A DNA stretch of 64,000 nucleotides from Rhodospirillales bacterium (lineage in GTDB: Bacteria > Pseudomonadota > Alphaproteobacteria > Rhodospirillales > Thalassospiraceae), in NCBI GenBank assembly GCA_019634165.1, contig JAHQVT010000012.1, positions 243,528-307,527 on the forward strand, given 5' to 3'. Shown piece by piece: positions 7,864-17,139 of the stretch (its first letter is position 1; each line of letters opens with the position of its first letter). The translations under genes and the position numbers were made by a program. Below the pieces are notes generated by a model. The model ran no database searches, was not told where the DNA came from, and worked only from the letters and a program-made list of their open reading frames with translations.

Positions 7864-9870
7864 TTACTGGTCAAAGGACAAAAGCAACTCTGTTGCAAGA
7901 TGTTGTGCATCACTTTTCAGCCCAACCAGTTCCAGTGCGGCAACCGTGTCTGCCAATGCTTTTGGATCGGCATTTTCCATCGCCGATATTTGCTGTGCCT
8001 GAACGGCCATGGCAACGGTTTTGGCCTTTTGCTGAGCTGTTGCAGCAACATTTAGATGGTGTGAAACAGCACTGCTGATGGTCAGTCGGTCTTCGATATA
8101 GGGGGCGGTCAAAAGCCCGTCCCAAAGCGCTGTCGGAACTTCAATTTCGAAACCTTCATACAGGTTGAAAATCAGTTCACCATAGCGTTTTGCAGCGGCC
8201 TGATCGCCACGGGCTGCTTGCATTTCCTGCCATTCGATCATGCGGGCTCGATGGCGGGCAAGGGCTTGTGGGTCCTGCGTTTCGACCTGTGTTGGGGCTG
8301 GTGCATTCAAGGTGATAGCACCACCCAAACCAAAGCTTGGCTGTGGCGTATTCAGTGCGTCAATCACGGGAAGCTGTGTTGGCGTAGCTGCTGCCACCGG
8401 TTTGGGGGCACCGGTTTCCTCAAGCCCGGAAATGGCAAGGATCGGATAAAGCAGGCTTACCCTTGATGCGATGTCATTGCTTGGGTTTGCGGCACTTTTG
8501 GCAACCTGAAGCCAGTTTTCTGCACGCTCAAGGGCATTTGACGCGATGGATGCCTTAAGGGCGACGACAGCAAACCACGAAAAATCACCGTTTACCGGAA
8601 TTTCGGTCAAAAGCGGGGCGGTAAGGCGTGCGGCCTGAAGAAAGTTACCTTCGATTTCGGCATTCTCAAACAAAGCGGCAAGGATTTCTGCACGCGCAGC
8701 AGGCACGTCGCTTTGGGCGGCTGCTTGATAAAGTTTGGCATACTGGCGCGCCTGAATACCTTCGGGAGCGTCATCAAGTGCCGTGTCGAGCGCGGCAGGC
8801 GCAAAATTGACCGCCCCATAAATTTCGGCCAAACGGTCGGCACTGATCAGGCCAAGATTTTCGGCTTTGCGGGCGGCTTCAAGGCGAATGTCGGTCGCGG
8901 TGGTGTCGGCATTAATCATACCAATGATGGCGGCGGCATTACCTGATTCAAGCTGATTGTTCGGGATGGATTGTTTGGCGATGGACAAAAGGGCGATGTC
9001 AATCGGGCGAAGTTCGCTCAGCAAGTCTTGTGAAGCGGCACTGCCGCTGCGAATTGCGCCAACCAACCCAAAGAAGGTGGCATCGCTTTCTCCATCCATT
9101 TCGCGGACCAGATCCACTGAAAAAGCAGCCGATGTCGGATCATTGGCATAAAGCGCGCACATGGCAGCAGCTTTCAGCCAGAACATTTCGTCGTAACTGG
9201 CACCGTAACTGTCAATCGCACTGCATGCCTCATTGACCTGACCGCTAATCAACAGAGCATTGATTTCTGCCTGGGCCAGCATCTGGCCGCGTGATCCTTG
9301 TGGTGCTGCGCGGACAAGATCAATCGCCTCATCAATAGCACCCATATTGATCAGCTTGGCAACACGGGCTTCAAGCAGACTGATTTCTTTGGAGTCTTGC
9401 GGCAAGGCTGCGGCAGAAAGCAAAAGGCGTATTTGCAGATCCCGCGCGGTGTGGGTGGCTGGTGTGGCCGGTAAATCGGAAATGAGCTGTGCGGCAGATT
9501 TGCGTGTCGTGCCATTCCACATATCAATACCCAAACCACCGCGCGAACGGTCGATGGTGCCAACGGCCTCGATGTCAACCGCACCAAGGCTCAGCGACTG
9601 AACCGCATTTGGATCAGATGGGAAGCTGCTTGGCTGCGTGTTCGATGGTGTGCCGGAGCCAAAACTATCTGACGGGAAAGCATTGTTCGTGTCATTTGGC
9701 TGTGTGGTGGGGTCATTCGAGCGAAGTTCTGCGTCCCGTTCTGCTTCCTGTTTTAAAAACAGTGGTACAGGTGCCGAGGTCTGCGCATATGCAGGCGCGG
9801 ATACAATTCCCGTTCCCGTCATCATTGCCAGTAAACAGGTCTGTATCAGCAGGCGGGAGCGCAAATTCAT
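7864..9870 (-). CDS. Exported alpha-helical repeat protein, function unknown
   Basis: A 668-residue protein starting at ATG 9870, where a Sec signal peptide begins (about residues 1-30, ending SAPAYA). The mature part opens with a low-complexity Ser/Thr/Asn/Pro segment, then is almost wholly Ala/Leu-rich helices resembling TPR- or HEAT-type repeats, with a second Pro/Ala linker near 490-540. No enzyme motif is visible. It starts one base after the stop of a 45-residue membrane protein and is followed closely by xerD. Location is probably periplasmic. Confidence 0.75.
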   Translation of the reverse strand: MNLRSRLLIQTCLLAMMTGTGIVSAPAYAQTSAPVPLFLKQEAERDAELRSNDPTTQPNDTNNAFPSDSFGSGTPSNTQPSSFPSDPNAVQSLSLGAVDIEAVGTIDRSRGGLGIDMWNGTTRKSAAQLISDLPATPATHTARDLQIRLLLSAAALPQDSKEISLLEARVAKLINMGAIDEAIDLVRAAPQGSRGQMLAQAEINALLISGQVNEACSAIDSYGASYDEMFWLKAAAMCALYANDPTSAAFSVDLVREMDGESDATFFGLVGAIRSGSAASQDLLSELRPIDIALLSIAKQSIPNNQLESGNAAAIIGMINADTTATDIRLEAARKAENLGLISADRLAEIYGAVNFAPAALDTALDDAPEGIQARQYAKLYQAAAQSDVPAARAEILAALFENAEIEGNFLQAARLTAPLLTEIPVNGDFSWFAVVALKASIASNALERAENWLQVAKSAANPSNDIASRVSLLYPILAISGLEETGAPKPVAAATPTQLPVIDALNTPQPSFGLGGAITLNAPAPTQVETQDPQALARHRARMIEWQEMQAARGDQAAAKRYGELIFNLYEGFEIEVPTALWDGLLTAPYIEDRLTISSAVSHHLNVAATAQQKAKTVAMAVQAQQISAMENADPKALADTVAALELVGLKSDAQHLATELLLSFDQ

Positions 9871-9871
9871 C

Positions 9872-10009
9872 TTACTTGAACCTCGAATTCGGAATGGTTT
9901 CTTCGATTTGGGTGGTCGGTGCCGGGATATCCCATGTGACAAGGAATGTTGCACCGCCGGCAATGACGGCAATGACCAATAACAAGATGAGACGCGATAA
10001 GATCTTCAT
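9872..10009 (-). CDS. Small single-pass membrane protein (45 aa)
   Basis: ATG 10009-10007 opens a 45-residue frame with one hydrophobic helix (about residues 5-26, beginning MKILSRLILLLVIAVIAGG), then a Pro/Glu-rich tail ending TIPNSRFK. Its TAA is followed by a single base and then the ATG of the exported helical protein (TAAgATG), so translation is very likely coupled. The hydrophobic N-terminus plus polar tail looks like a genuine membrane-anchored microprotein. Function unknown; perhaps a partner of its neighbour. Confidence 0.7.
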   Translation of the reverse strand: MKILSRLILLLVIAVIAGGATFLVTWDIPAPTTQIEETIPNSRFK

Positions 10010-10438
10010 TTTAATCCAGACTTCGAAGCGTTTAAGCGAATGACGCAGCTACCAGTATGTTAACGATAATCAAAGATGCAAGAAACGGAAATACTGCATT
10101 GATGGACCAATCCGGACGATCCGCAACGTTTCTTGCATGTTTGTTCCGCGCTCATGACAAAATGGCACCGCATCTACATAGCCGTTGGGTGACATTTCAT
10201 TTCGGCAACTTCAAGGCATTATAAGCTGCTTGATCCTCACAGAGGGTTAATGGACACCTTCGCAAGAAGGTTAGCCAAAAGTGCCTTTTGACATGTGCCA
10301 TATGACCCACAAAGGCAATTTGGCGCGGGATTTTTGTTGCAAAGAGTGTGTGGTTTGCTTGCGTTCGAGGCCGAGCTGCCCTAAAGAATTGGGTAATTTG
10401 TATATCAACCAGATGAACTACAGGACTGCAAACCGAAC
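10010..10438. other. Intergenic region between divergent operons, with a long inverted repeat
   Basis: A 429-bp gap between the leftward small-protein/xerD operon and rightward aroK. A perfect 12-bp inverted repeat ATGCAAGAAACG (10076-10087) / CGTTTCTTGCAT (10127-10138) has a 39-nt spacer. No convincing ORF was seen. It must hold promoters for both operons, but I cannot place them confidently. Confidence 0.6.
10076..10138. repeat. 12-bp perfect inverted repeat with 39-nt spacer
   Basis: Left arm 10076-10087, right arm 10127-10138, exact reverse complements. It lies in the divergent promoter region about 70 bases upstream of the small membrane protein. It could be a pair of operator half-sites or a long-loop RNA hairpin; arm length argues against chance, but function is inferred. 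Confidence 0.5.
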
Positions 10439-11050
10439 ATGGACAGCAATATTGCCGAGTCGGGTTTGCACGAAGACGTGATCGCCAAAATTCGGGATGG
10501 CCTGAAAGGCCGGACTTTGGTTTTTATTGGACTTATGGGTGCAGGAAAAAGCTGCATCGGCCGAATGGTCGCCAAGGAACTGAACCTGGAATTTGTCGAT
10601 GCCGACCGCGAAATCGAAGAAGCCGCTGGCTGCTCGGTTGCCGATATCTTCAAGCTGTATGGCGAAGAGGCATTTCGCGATGGCGAGGAACGTGTAATTG
10701 CCCGTTTGCTTGATGGCCAACAGATTGTGTTGGCCACAGGTGGTGGTGCGTTTATTCGGGAACGCACCAGACAATTAATTCTCGATAAATCCCTATCAGT
10801 TTGGCTGCGCGCTGATCTTGATCTGCTGTTGCAACGCACGAGCGGTCGAACCCATCGTCCGTTGCTGAATAACGGTGATCCGCGCCAGATTCTGGCCGAA
10901 CTGATTGATGCGCGCTATCCGATATATGCCGGGGCTGACATTATTTTCGACTGTGATGAATCGTCTAAAGAAGCCACCCGCGATGCGGTTCTTGAACTGA
11001 TGGCGAATTCTTTCGACGATGACGGTCATTTGATCAAGACAGGAACCTGA
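10439..11050 (+). CDS. aroK: Shikimate kinase
   Basis: A 203-residue P-loop kinase that phosphorylates shikimate in the chorismate pathway. Seen: [14 protein letters not shown] (Walker A), VDADREIE (shikimate-binding Asp), [19 protein letters not shown] (Gly-rich Walker B region) and [11 protein letters not shown] (lid). A 27-residue N-terminal extension precedes the usual start region. The stop is four bases before aroB, the classic aroK-aroB order. Confidence 0.96.
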   Translation: MDSNIAESGLHEDVIAKIRDGLKGRTLVFIGLMGAGKSCIGRMVAKELNLEFVDADREIEEAAGCSVADIFKLYGEEAFRDGEERVIARLLDGQQIVLATGGGAFIRERTRQLILDKSLSVWLRADLDLLLQRTSGRTHRPLLNNGDPRQILAELIDARYPIYAGADIIFDCDESSKEATRDAVLELMANSFDDDGHLIKTGT

Positions 11051-11054
11051 CGAA

Positions 11055-12170
11055 GTGAGCAATCACGATACTCTTCGCGTAGAACTTGGCGCACGCAGTT
11101 ATGACATCCTGGTGGGTAGCAATCTTTTGGCTGATACGGCCAAATATATTGCCCCCTTTGTCAGAAAAGCCGGGGTGATTGTGATCAGTGATGCAGTGGT
11201 TGCTGATCATCATCTTGCAACGGTTCTTGCATCTCTTGATGGGGCCGAGATTCCCCATTGCGAAGTTGTCGTGCCATCTGGCGAGAAATCCAAAAGTTTT
11301 GCCATCTTTGAAGATGTCGTCGAGCAGATTTTGGCAATGGGGATTGAACGGTCCACGTTGATCATTGCGTTGGGCGGTGGGGTTGTTGGCGATCTTGCCG
11401 GTTATGTTGCAGCATCGCTTCTACGCGGTCTTGATTTTGTTCAAATCCCCACCACTTTACTGTCGCAAGTTGATAGTTCTGTTGGCGGTAAAACCGGGAT
11501 CAATTCCAAATCAGGCAAGAACCTTGTCGGTGCGTTTCATCAGCCGCGGCTGGTGTTGGCCGATACGGCTGTTCTTGACACACTTCCTGCCCGAGAATTG
11601 CGTTCGGGCTATGCTGAAGTCGTGAAATACGGCCTGATTGATGATCCGGACTTCTTTGCCTGGTTGGAAGAAAACGGTCAGGCTGTGCTTGATACGGATG
11701 GTCCGGAACGTAGACAGGCCGTGATAAAAAGCTGTTCGGCAAAGGCACGCATTGTGTCCGAGGATGAACGAGAAGGTGGCAAGCGTGCCTTGCTTAATCT
11801 TGGTCATACCTTTGGTCATGCGTTCGAAGCCGAAACCGGATATGGCGAAAAGCTTTTGCATGGTGAAGCCGTTGCAATGGGTATGGTTATTGCCCATGAC
11901 GTTTGCGGCGCGATGGGCATGGCGCCTGCTGCGGAAAAAGACCGTATTGTTGCCCATTTGAAATCGGTTGGGCTTCCGGTCTGTGCATCGGAAGTCGCCG
12001 GGATGCATTGGGATGTCGACAAAGTGATTGGTCACATGTCGCGCGATAAAAAAGTGCGCGATGGTGAAATTACCTTTGTCATGACGCGCGGTATCGGTAA
12101 GGCATTCACATCCAAGGCAATGGATGTTGAAAAAATGCGGGCTGCAATTACCCGGTCATGCCGCGACTGA
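11055..12170 (+). CDS. aroB: 3-dehydroquinate synthase
   Basis: A 371-residue enzyme that converts DAHP to 3-dehydroquinate. Seen: the NAD-binding GGGVVGDLAGYVA, then IPTTLLSQVDSSVGGKTGIN, the metal-binding Glu in ELRSGYAEVVKYG, and NLGHTFGHAFE. It starts with GTG at 11055, just after the aroK stop. Full length; no anomalies. Confidence 0.97.
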   Translation: MSNHDTLRVELGARSYDILVGSNLLADTAKYIAPFVRKAGVIVISDAVVADHHLATVLASLDGAEIPHCEVVVPSGEKSKSFAIFEDVVEQILAMGIERSTLIIALGGGVVGDLAGYVAASLLRGLDFVQIPTTLLSQVDSSVGGKTGINSKSGKNLVGAFHQPRLVLADTAVLDTLPARELRSGYAEVVKYGLIDDPDFFAWLEENGQAVLDTDGPERRQAVIKSCSAKARIVSEDEREGGKRALLNLGHTFGHAFEAETGYGEKLLHGEAVAMGMVIAHDVCGAMGMAPAAEKDRIVAHLKSVGLPVCASEVAGMHWDVDKVIGHMSRDKKVRDGEITFVMTRGIGKAFTSKAMDVEKMRAAITRSCRD

Positions 12171-12319
12171 TTAAAGGTTTTTAGACGCGCTCAGATATGG
12201 TTTGTCTGATCGCGTAGACTGTTTTGTGATGTCGTTAACTTGTGTAACGACAATTGACCTCTTAGGTGCACACAGGACAAAGTAGTTTTGTTGCGATCAC
12301 CCTTTGGAGACGACCCCGA

Positions 12320-13594
12320 ATGACAATCACGATCATCGTGATTTTTTTCCTGCTGATGTTATCGGCATTCTTTTCTGGCTCGGAAACTGCGCTGACAGCA
12401 GCGTCGCGTCCGGTTATGCATCACAAAGAGCAGGATGGGGATCAGCGCGCCGCGATTGTTAACAGGCTGCGCCAGTATCAGGAACGTTTGCTTGGTGCGA
12501 TCTTGTTGGGCAACAACATGGTCAACATTCTGGCGTCGGCCCTTGCAACATCGGTGATGATCGAACTGTTTGGCGAAAACGGGGTGGTCTATGCGACTGC
12601 TGCGATGACCGTTCTGGTTTTGGTGTTCTCAGAGATCATGCCAAAAACCTATGCCTTGCAGCACGCCGATACCATGGCGCTTCGGGTTGCACGCCCGATG
12701 AGTATTCTTGTCGTTCTTTTTGCGCCGGTGACCCAAACCATTCAAGTGATCGTGCGCGCGACCTTACGATTGTTTGGGGGTGGCGAAGGTCCGGGGCTTG
12801 ATAGCGAACGCGAATTGCGTGGTGCAATTGAATTGCATGCGGACGATGTGGTTGTTGGCGAACATCATGCAGAACGCACGATGTTGCACGGGGTACTTGA
12901 TCTTGAAGACGTTGGCGTCTGGGAAATTATGGTGCATCGTCGCAAGGTGCAGATGATTGATATCACCCGGCCGATGGAAGAAATTATTAATACGGTACTT
13001 GCCAGCCCGCATACCCGTATTCCGGTTTATGAAAAAGATCCCGATAACATTGTCGGTGTTTTACATGCGCGCGAAGTCCTGAAGGCGATTGTGCGCGGGG
13101 CAAAGCCCACGACGACAGCCGATGTGCGTGAATTATGCTCTGAGCCGTGGTTTATCCCCGATTCAACGACCCTTGCCGATCAGCTCAAAGCGTTCAAAGA
13201 ACGTCACGAACATTTTGCTATTGTCGTTGACGAATATGGTGCGTTCGAAGGTGTCGTGTCGCTTGAAGACATTCTTGAAGAAATCGTTGGTGATATTGCC
13301 GATGAAACCGATGTCGAAGTTGTTGGCGTTCAGCCGCAAACCGATGGATCGGTTATCGTGCGCGGTGATGTGACCATTCGCGATTTGAACCGTCGATTTG
13401 GCTGGCGTTTGCCTGACGAAGAGGCCGCAACTGTTGCGGGCCTTTTGCTATATGAAGCGCGTCGTATTCCCGATGTTGGGCAACAGTTCCGTTTCCACGG
13501 GTTTGAATTCGAAGTTCTTCGCCGTATCCGCAATCAGATTACACGTGTGCGCATGCGTGAAGTTTCCGACGTTTTGGCGGAAGATCGCGAATAA
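12320..13594 (+). CDS. HlyC/CorC family (CNNM/DUF21) transporter-associated protein
   Basis: The start is ATG 12320 after GGAG; the frame is open further upstream without support. About 424 residues: an N-terminal DUF21/CNNM membrane domain (FFSGSETALTAASR, then hydrophobic helices to about 150), a CBS pair (about 200-325, with RIPVYEKDPDNIVGVLH and HFAIVVDEYGAFEGVVSLE), and a C-terminal CorC_HlyC domain. Related proteins take part in Mg2+/Co2+ efflux; which ion here is unknown. It follows aroB by about 150 bases and may be on a separate transcript. Confidence 0.92.
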   Translation: MTITIIVIFFLLMLSAFFSGSETALTAASRPVMHHKEQDGDQRAAIVNRLRQYQERLLGAILLGNNMVNILASALATSVMIELFGENGVVYATAAMTVLVLVFSEIMPKTYALQHADTMALRVARPMSILVVLFAPVTQTIQVIVRATLRLFGGGEGPGLDSERELRGAIELHADDVVVGEHHAERTMLHGVLDLEDVGVWEIMVHRRKVQMIDITRPMEEIINTVLASPHTRIPVYEKDPDNIVGVLHAREVLKAIVRGAKPTTTADVRELCSEPWFIPDSTTLADQLKAFKERHEHFAIVVDEYGAFEGVVSLEDILEEIVGDIADETDVEVVGVQPQTDGSVIVRGDVTIRDLNRRFGWRLPDEEAATVAGLLLYEARRIPDVGQQFRFHGFEFEVLRRIRNQITRVRMREVSDVLAEDRE

Positions 13595-13826
13595 GTCGGG
13601 CGACCTGATTGGTTGATCTCATTTTTCTGATATGAACCATAATGGCGTAAACCATTTTAAGTTTCTCCACTTATGGGTTAAAATCTTGTCAGAAGGTCTT
13701 GACCCAAAGGATTGCAGGGCCACTTGCAAATATAAGGCCCGGTGTTTCTCAAGCGTTTTGCGACGCAGCATCAGATGATCTGATCGGGTTGGGGCGTGTG
13801 GCAATAAAAACCTGCAGAGAGAGAAA

Positions 13827-14276
13827 ATGGATACGAAAATCGTACCAGGTGTGGTCAAGGAGCAATCCATTGCCACACTTAATCCAGCCGATTCAGTGAT
13901 GGATGCCGTAAACATGATGTCCGAACGTAAGATCGGGGCCGTCATCATTGTTGATAATAACGCAAAACTAGCAGGCATCTTTACCGAGCGTGATCTTGTG
14001 AACCGTGTTGTCGCAAAGGGAATTGATGCCGCGTCCGTTCCACTGTCACAGGTCATGACCGCTGATCCCGATACGCTTGGTCCAAATGACACCGCGATGA
14101 ATGCACTTGATCTGATGAGCGCGCGCCGATATCGCCATCTGCCTGTTGTCGATGGGGATAGGGTGATCGGGATGGTGTCGATCCGTGATTTGTTTAACGT
14201 GGTCAAAGCACAGCTTGAAGAAGATGTCCGTGAGCGCGAAAAGTTTATCTTTGGATCGGACTATGGCGTCGCTTAG
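13827..14276 (+). CDS. Tandem CBS-domain protein
   Basis: A 149-residue soluble protein made almost wholly of two CBS motifs (about 10-65 and 75-130: IGAVIIVDNNAKLAGIFTER and YRHLPVVDGDRVIGMVSIRD), which typically bind adenine nucleotides. It has an AGAGAG ribosome site. A short helical tail follows (EEDVREREKFIF). Stand-alone CBS proteins of this kind act as regulators of unknown partners. Confidence 0.9.
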   Translation: MDTKIVPGVVKEQSIATLNPADSVMDAVNMMSERKIGAVIIVDNNAKLAGIFTERDLVNRVVAKGIDAASVPLSQVMTADPDTLGPNDTAMNALDLMSARRYRHLPVVDGDRVIGMVSIRDLFNVVKAQLEEDVREREKFIFGSDYGVA

Positions 14277-14413
14277 TCAAAAATTTCTGTGATACTGGGC
14301 GCTGAAATCAGGTTTTACCTTACCGTAAAAATTTGGTTTTAGGGGCGGCTTGGTGCTGGCAACGGCATTTTTGGGAAATGCTTTGTTGCTTGACAACGTG
14401 CAAGTGAATATCC

Positions 14414-14427
14414 TTACGTTTACGTAA
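14414..14427. promoter_or_regulatory. Palindromic operator candidate before DUF2889
   Basis: TTACGT-TT-ACGTAA, a perfect 6-bp inverted repeat within CCTTACGTTTACGTAAAGG, sits directly on the ribosome site of the DUF2889 gene. The shape resembles MerR-family (LiuR-like) sites as I remember them; the regulator is not in view. Confidence 0.4.
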
Positions 14428-14441
14428 AGGAGAGATTCCCA

Positions 14442-15023
14442 GTGCCATTGTCCAGCCCCGCCGAACGTGACCATATTCATACCCGCACCGTGACCTGTCA
14501 GGGGTTTCGTCGGAAAGATGGATTGTGGGATATCGAAGGTCACATCACCGACATCAAAACATATGGATTTGCCAATCACGATCGTGGTGAAATCCCGCCC
14601 GGTGAACCGGTGCACGAAATGTGGATACGGGTCACGATTGGTGATGATCTTGTCATTCGGGCAGTCGAAGCTGTTACCGATTATGCGCCGTTTACCGGCT
14701 GTGATGCGATCACACCTGATTATAAAAACTTGGTGGGGCTTAAGCTCGGACCGGGTTTGCGCAAACAAATCCGGGATCGTGTTGGGGGCATACATGGCTG
14801 TACGCATCTCAACGAATTGATGGGGCCTGTTGCAACCACGGCTTTTCAAACTGTCTTTCCGATCCTTGCCCGTGAATCGCTTGAAGGGCCACAAGATGGG
14901 CAGCCTTCAGATGAAAAGATGCCAAAGCGCCGCATGCCATTGATTAATACCTGCCATGGATGGCGCAGTGATGGTCCCGCAGTTCAGCGTGTCGCACCAG
15001 ATTTCTATACCGGCGAAAAATAG
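14442..15023 (+). CDS. DUF2889 domain protein
   Basis: A 193-residue protein starting with GTG after AAAGGAGAG. Seen: FRRKDGLWDIEGHITD, HEMWIRVTIG, PFTGCDAI and GGIHGCTHLNELMGPVATTA, the DUF2889 signature with conserved Cys/His that could bind metal. Function unknown in the family as far as I know. It is monocistronic by spacing, with a palindrome over its translation start. Confidence 0.87.
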   Translation: MPLSSPAERDHIHTRTVTCQGFRRKDGLWDIEGHITDIKTYGFANHDRGEIPPGEPVHEMWIRVTIGDDLVIRAVEAVTDYAPFTGCDAITPDYKNLVGLKLGPGLRKQIRDRVGGIHGCTHLNELMGPVATTAFQTVFPILARESLEGPQDGQPSDEKMPKRRMPLINTCHGWRSDGPAVQRVAPDFYTGEK

Positions 15024-15132
15024 GGACTTGCGACCATCCGGTCATCACTTCGCCGCTTAGCTTGACTTGCATGTCTACGTTACAGGCCCAATATCAACAA
15101 TCTGTCCGTTGCGTATATTTGTCAGGCTTGTC

Positions 15133-16509
15133 ATGACCAAATTTCAAAGTGCCGGAGAAAGCAAAAATAACAATAAGGGTCGAAATGTTCTGGTGCGCAA
15201 GATCCCCAAGTTTGCGCTGGTAGTTGGGTTGTGTGGTCTTTGGGCTGAGCTGACCATTTTACCCGTCCGTGCCGAAGAACCATCGACTTCACTTTCGCAA
15301 GACGGCAAAGCATCGTCCGAACGTCCGGACAATTTCTTGCTCCTGCAAACAAACCTTCATCCACCTTACCAAGAAGTGCTCGACGGAACGCTGGGCGGTT
15401 ATTCCGTCTCGGTGCTTAATTGTGCATTTGAACGCATTGGGGTTGGCTATGGTTTGGCGGTAGCACCGCGTCAACGTAATCGTGAAATGGTCCAAAATGG
15501 TCGTGCCGATGGGTTCTTTCTGGCACGCATTAGCGAGTTCATGGATGAATATGCGGTGGCATCAAACCCCTTGGCCTTGGAAAAATGGGTCTGGGTTTCA
15601 TCTTCGGAACAGGTCAGTGATCGACAGTTGAAACGCGTCCCCAAACCCAGCGAATATTCGACAATTGGCGCGATACTTGGATCAAACGAAGCGGAATGGC
15701 TGATAGAAGAAGGCTATGGCGATGTTACGCGTGTTCCATCGATTGCATCGTTGGTGGGGCAGGTGGCAGCAGGCCGTGTCGATTTTGCATTGGTGGATAA
15801 ACAAAGCTTTGAGATTGCCCGCAATGAATTGGACATTGGGGCGGAAAAGTTTGTCGTTCAATTCGAACGCTATGCGCCATTGGTGGTGTATTTTTCGAAA
15901 CGTTACACTGAAAAGTTCCCAAACCTGCTTGCCGATCTGAACGGTGTGCTGGAATTTTGCGAAATCAAGTCGATGCATCTGGAACCATGGGAACGTGACG
16001 CGATCGAACGGGTCCAGTTGCCGATGGTGCGTCAACTTGCCAAATCATCTGAGTTGATAAGAAATGTGAATGCGGTTCGTGGGAGTGGCAGGTTGCCCGC
16101 AGACCAAAAACAACTTGTCGATGATGAATGGACGGCGATGGGGCGTTTGGGGCAATCAAGTGCCAGAGCACGCGAAATTCTTGGCAATGATCTGTCAGAA
16201 TATTTGCGCGCGTTTCAAACCAATACCGGCGATCAAGTGGCAGAAGCCTTTGTGTTTGATGTCTATGGTCAAATCATAGGTATGAGCCGCCTCACATCGG
16301 ATTTTGATCAATCAGATGAACAACAGTATCAGATGGTCGAATATATCAACCGGGACCATGCACTGATTGCCGATATCCAGTTTGATGCCTCGACCCGTTC
16401 ATTCCTATCGCAAATTACAATTCCGATCATTGATCCGAATAACGGCCAAATCCTTGCAGCCCTGACGGTGGGGCTTGACGTTTCTGCAGCCTTACGCCCA
16501 GAAAGTTGA
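15133..16509 (+). CDS. Exported solute-binding (PBPb-like) protein with C-terminal PDC-like sensor domain
   Basis: About 458 residues. A long basic N-region and hydrophobic segment (about 25-47, ending PVRAEE) suggest export. Residues 60-300 resemble family 3 periplasmic binding proteins (LGGYSVSVLNCAFERIG, GRADGFFLARI, AAGRVDFALVDKQ). Residues 330-455 resemble a PDC/Cache-type fold (EAFVFDVYGQIIGMSRLTSD, then LTVGLDVS). No transmembrane signalling module follows, so the protein ends as a soluble sensor or binding protein. The start is uncertain (15067 also open). Confidence 0.72.
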   Translation: MTKFQSAGESKNNNKGRNVLVRKIPKFALVVGLCGLWAELTILPVRAEEPSTSLSQDGKASSERPDNFLLLQTNLHPPYQEVLDGTLGGYSVSVLNCAFERIGVGYGLAVAPRQRNREMVQNGRADGFFLARISEFMDEYAVASNPLALEKWVWVSSSEQVSDRQLKRVPKPSEYSTIGAILGSNEAEWLIEEGYGDVTRVPSIASLVGQVAAGRVDFALVDKQSFEIARNELDIGAEKFVVQFERYAPLVVYFSKRYTEKFPNLLADLNGVLEFCEIKSMHLEPWERDAIERVQLPMVRQLAKSSELIRNVNAVRGSGRLPADQKQLVDDEWTAMGRLGQSSARAREILGNDLSEYLRAFQTNTGDQVAEAFVFDVYGQIIGMSRLTSDFDQSDEQQYQMVEYINRDHALIADIQFDASTRSFLSQITIPIIDPNNGQILAALTVGLDVSAALRPES

Positions 16510-16524
16510 GCCGCATGGTAAGGG

Positions 16525-17139
16525 TTAGTTTCCGGCCGGGTCGGTGATTTCGATACCGATATTGTTGTACCAGTCAGATGCTTCTTGCATTTGCGTTTCG
16601 CTAAGGTCTTTGGCAATCGGTGTCATGATCTCATGAACCCGTTTACCAATGCGAAATGCCTTAAGTTGCGTTTCGATATAGATATTGGTTTCCCCCGCCA
16701 AATTCGGGGCATCTTCCAATTCAGAAATACCATTTACCCCGTGGCACCCAACGCAAAGCTCAGGTGCGTCATCTTCGGTTTTACCCGCAGGCAGGGTTGC
16801 TGTGACATCGAAGTGGTTGAACCATAACGCAACACTGTTGATCTGATCGTCTGACAGACCTCGCGCGACAACAGTCATCATTTCATGTTCGCGCTCACCA
16901 GATTTGAACGCCTGTAATTGGCTGATCAAATACTCAATCGGTTCGCCACCAATATGCGGTGCGATGGGAATGCGGGCCTTGCCATCAAGTCCATGACAGG
17001 TTCGGCACATGCCAGCAACTTTGCGTCCATCTTTTAACAAGGTGGCGTCGTTTGTTGTTTGCGGGCTTGTTGTGTCTTGGGCAAAAAGAACCCCGGTGGG
17101 CAAAAGCCCACCGAGGAGTGCGATCAGCAAAATGCGCAT
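16525..17139 (-). CDS. Exported di-haem cytochrome c (c4/c553-like)
   Basis: A 204-residue protein with a signal peptide (about 1-20, ending LFAQ) and two CXXCH haem sites, CRTCH and CVGCH. Each lies in a similar half with Met-rich distal segments (HEMMTVVARGLSD, HEIMTPIAKDLS), as in c4-type two-domain cytochromes. Its ATG shares a base with the TGA of the upstream PQQ-type dehydrogenase (TGATG), so it is probably the dehydrogenase's electron acceptor. Confidence 0.92.
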   Translation of the reverse strand: MRILLIALLGGLLPTGVLFAQDTTSPQTTNDATLLKDGRKVAGMCRTCHGLDGKARIPIAPHIGGEPIEYLISQLQAFKSGEREHEMMTVVARGLSDDQINSVALWFNHFDVTATLPAGKTEDDAPELCVGCHGVNGISELEDAPNLAGETNIYIETQLKAFRIGKRVHEIMTPIAKDLSETQMQEASDWYNNIGIEITDPAGN

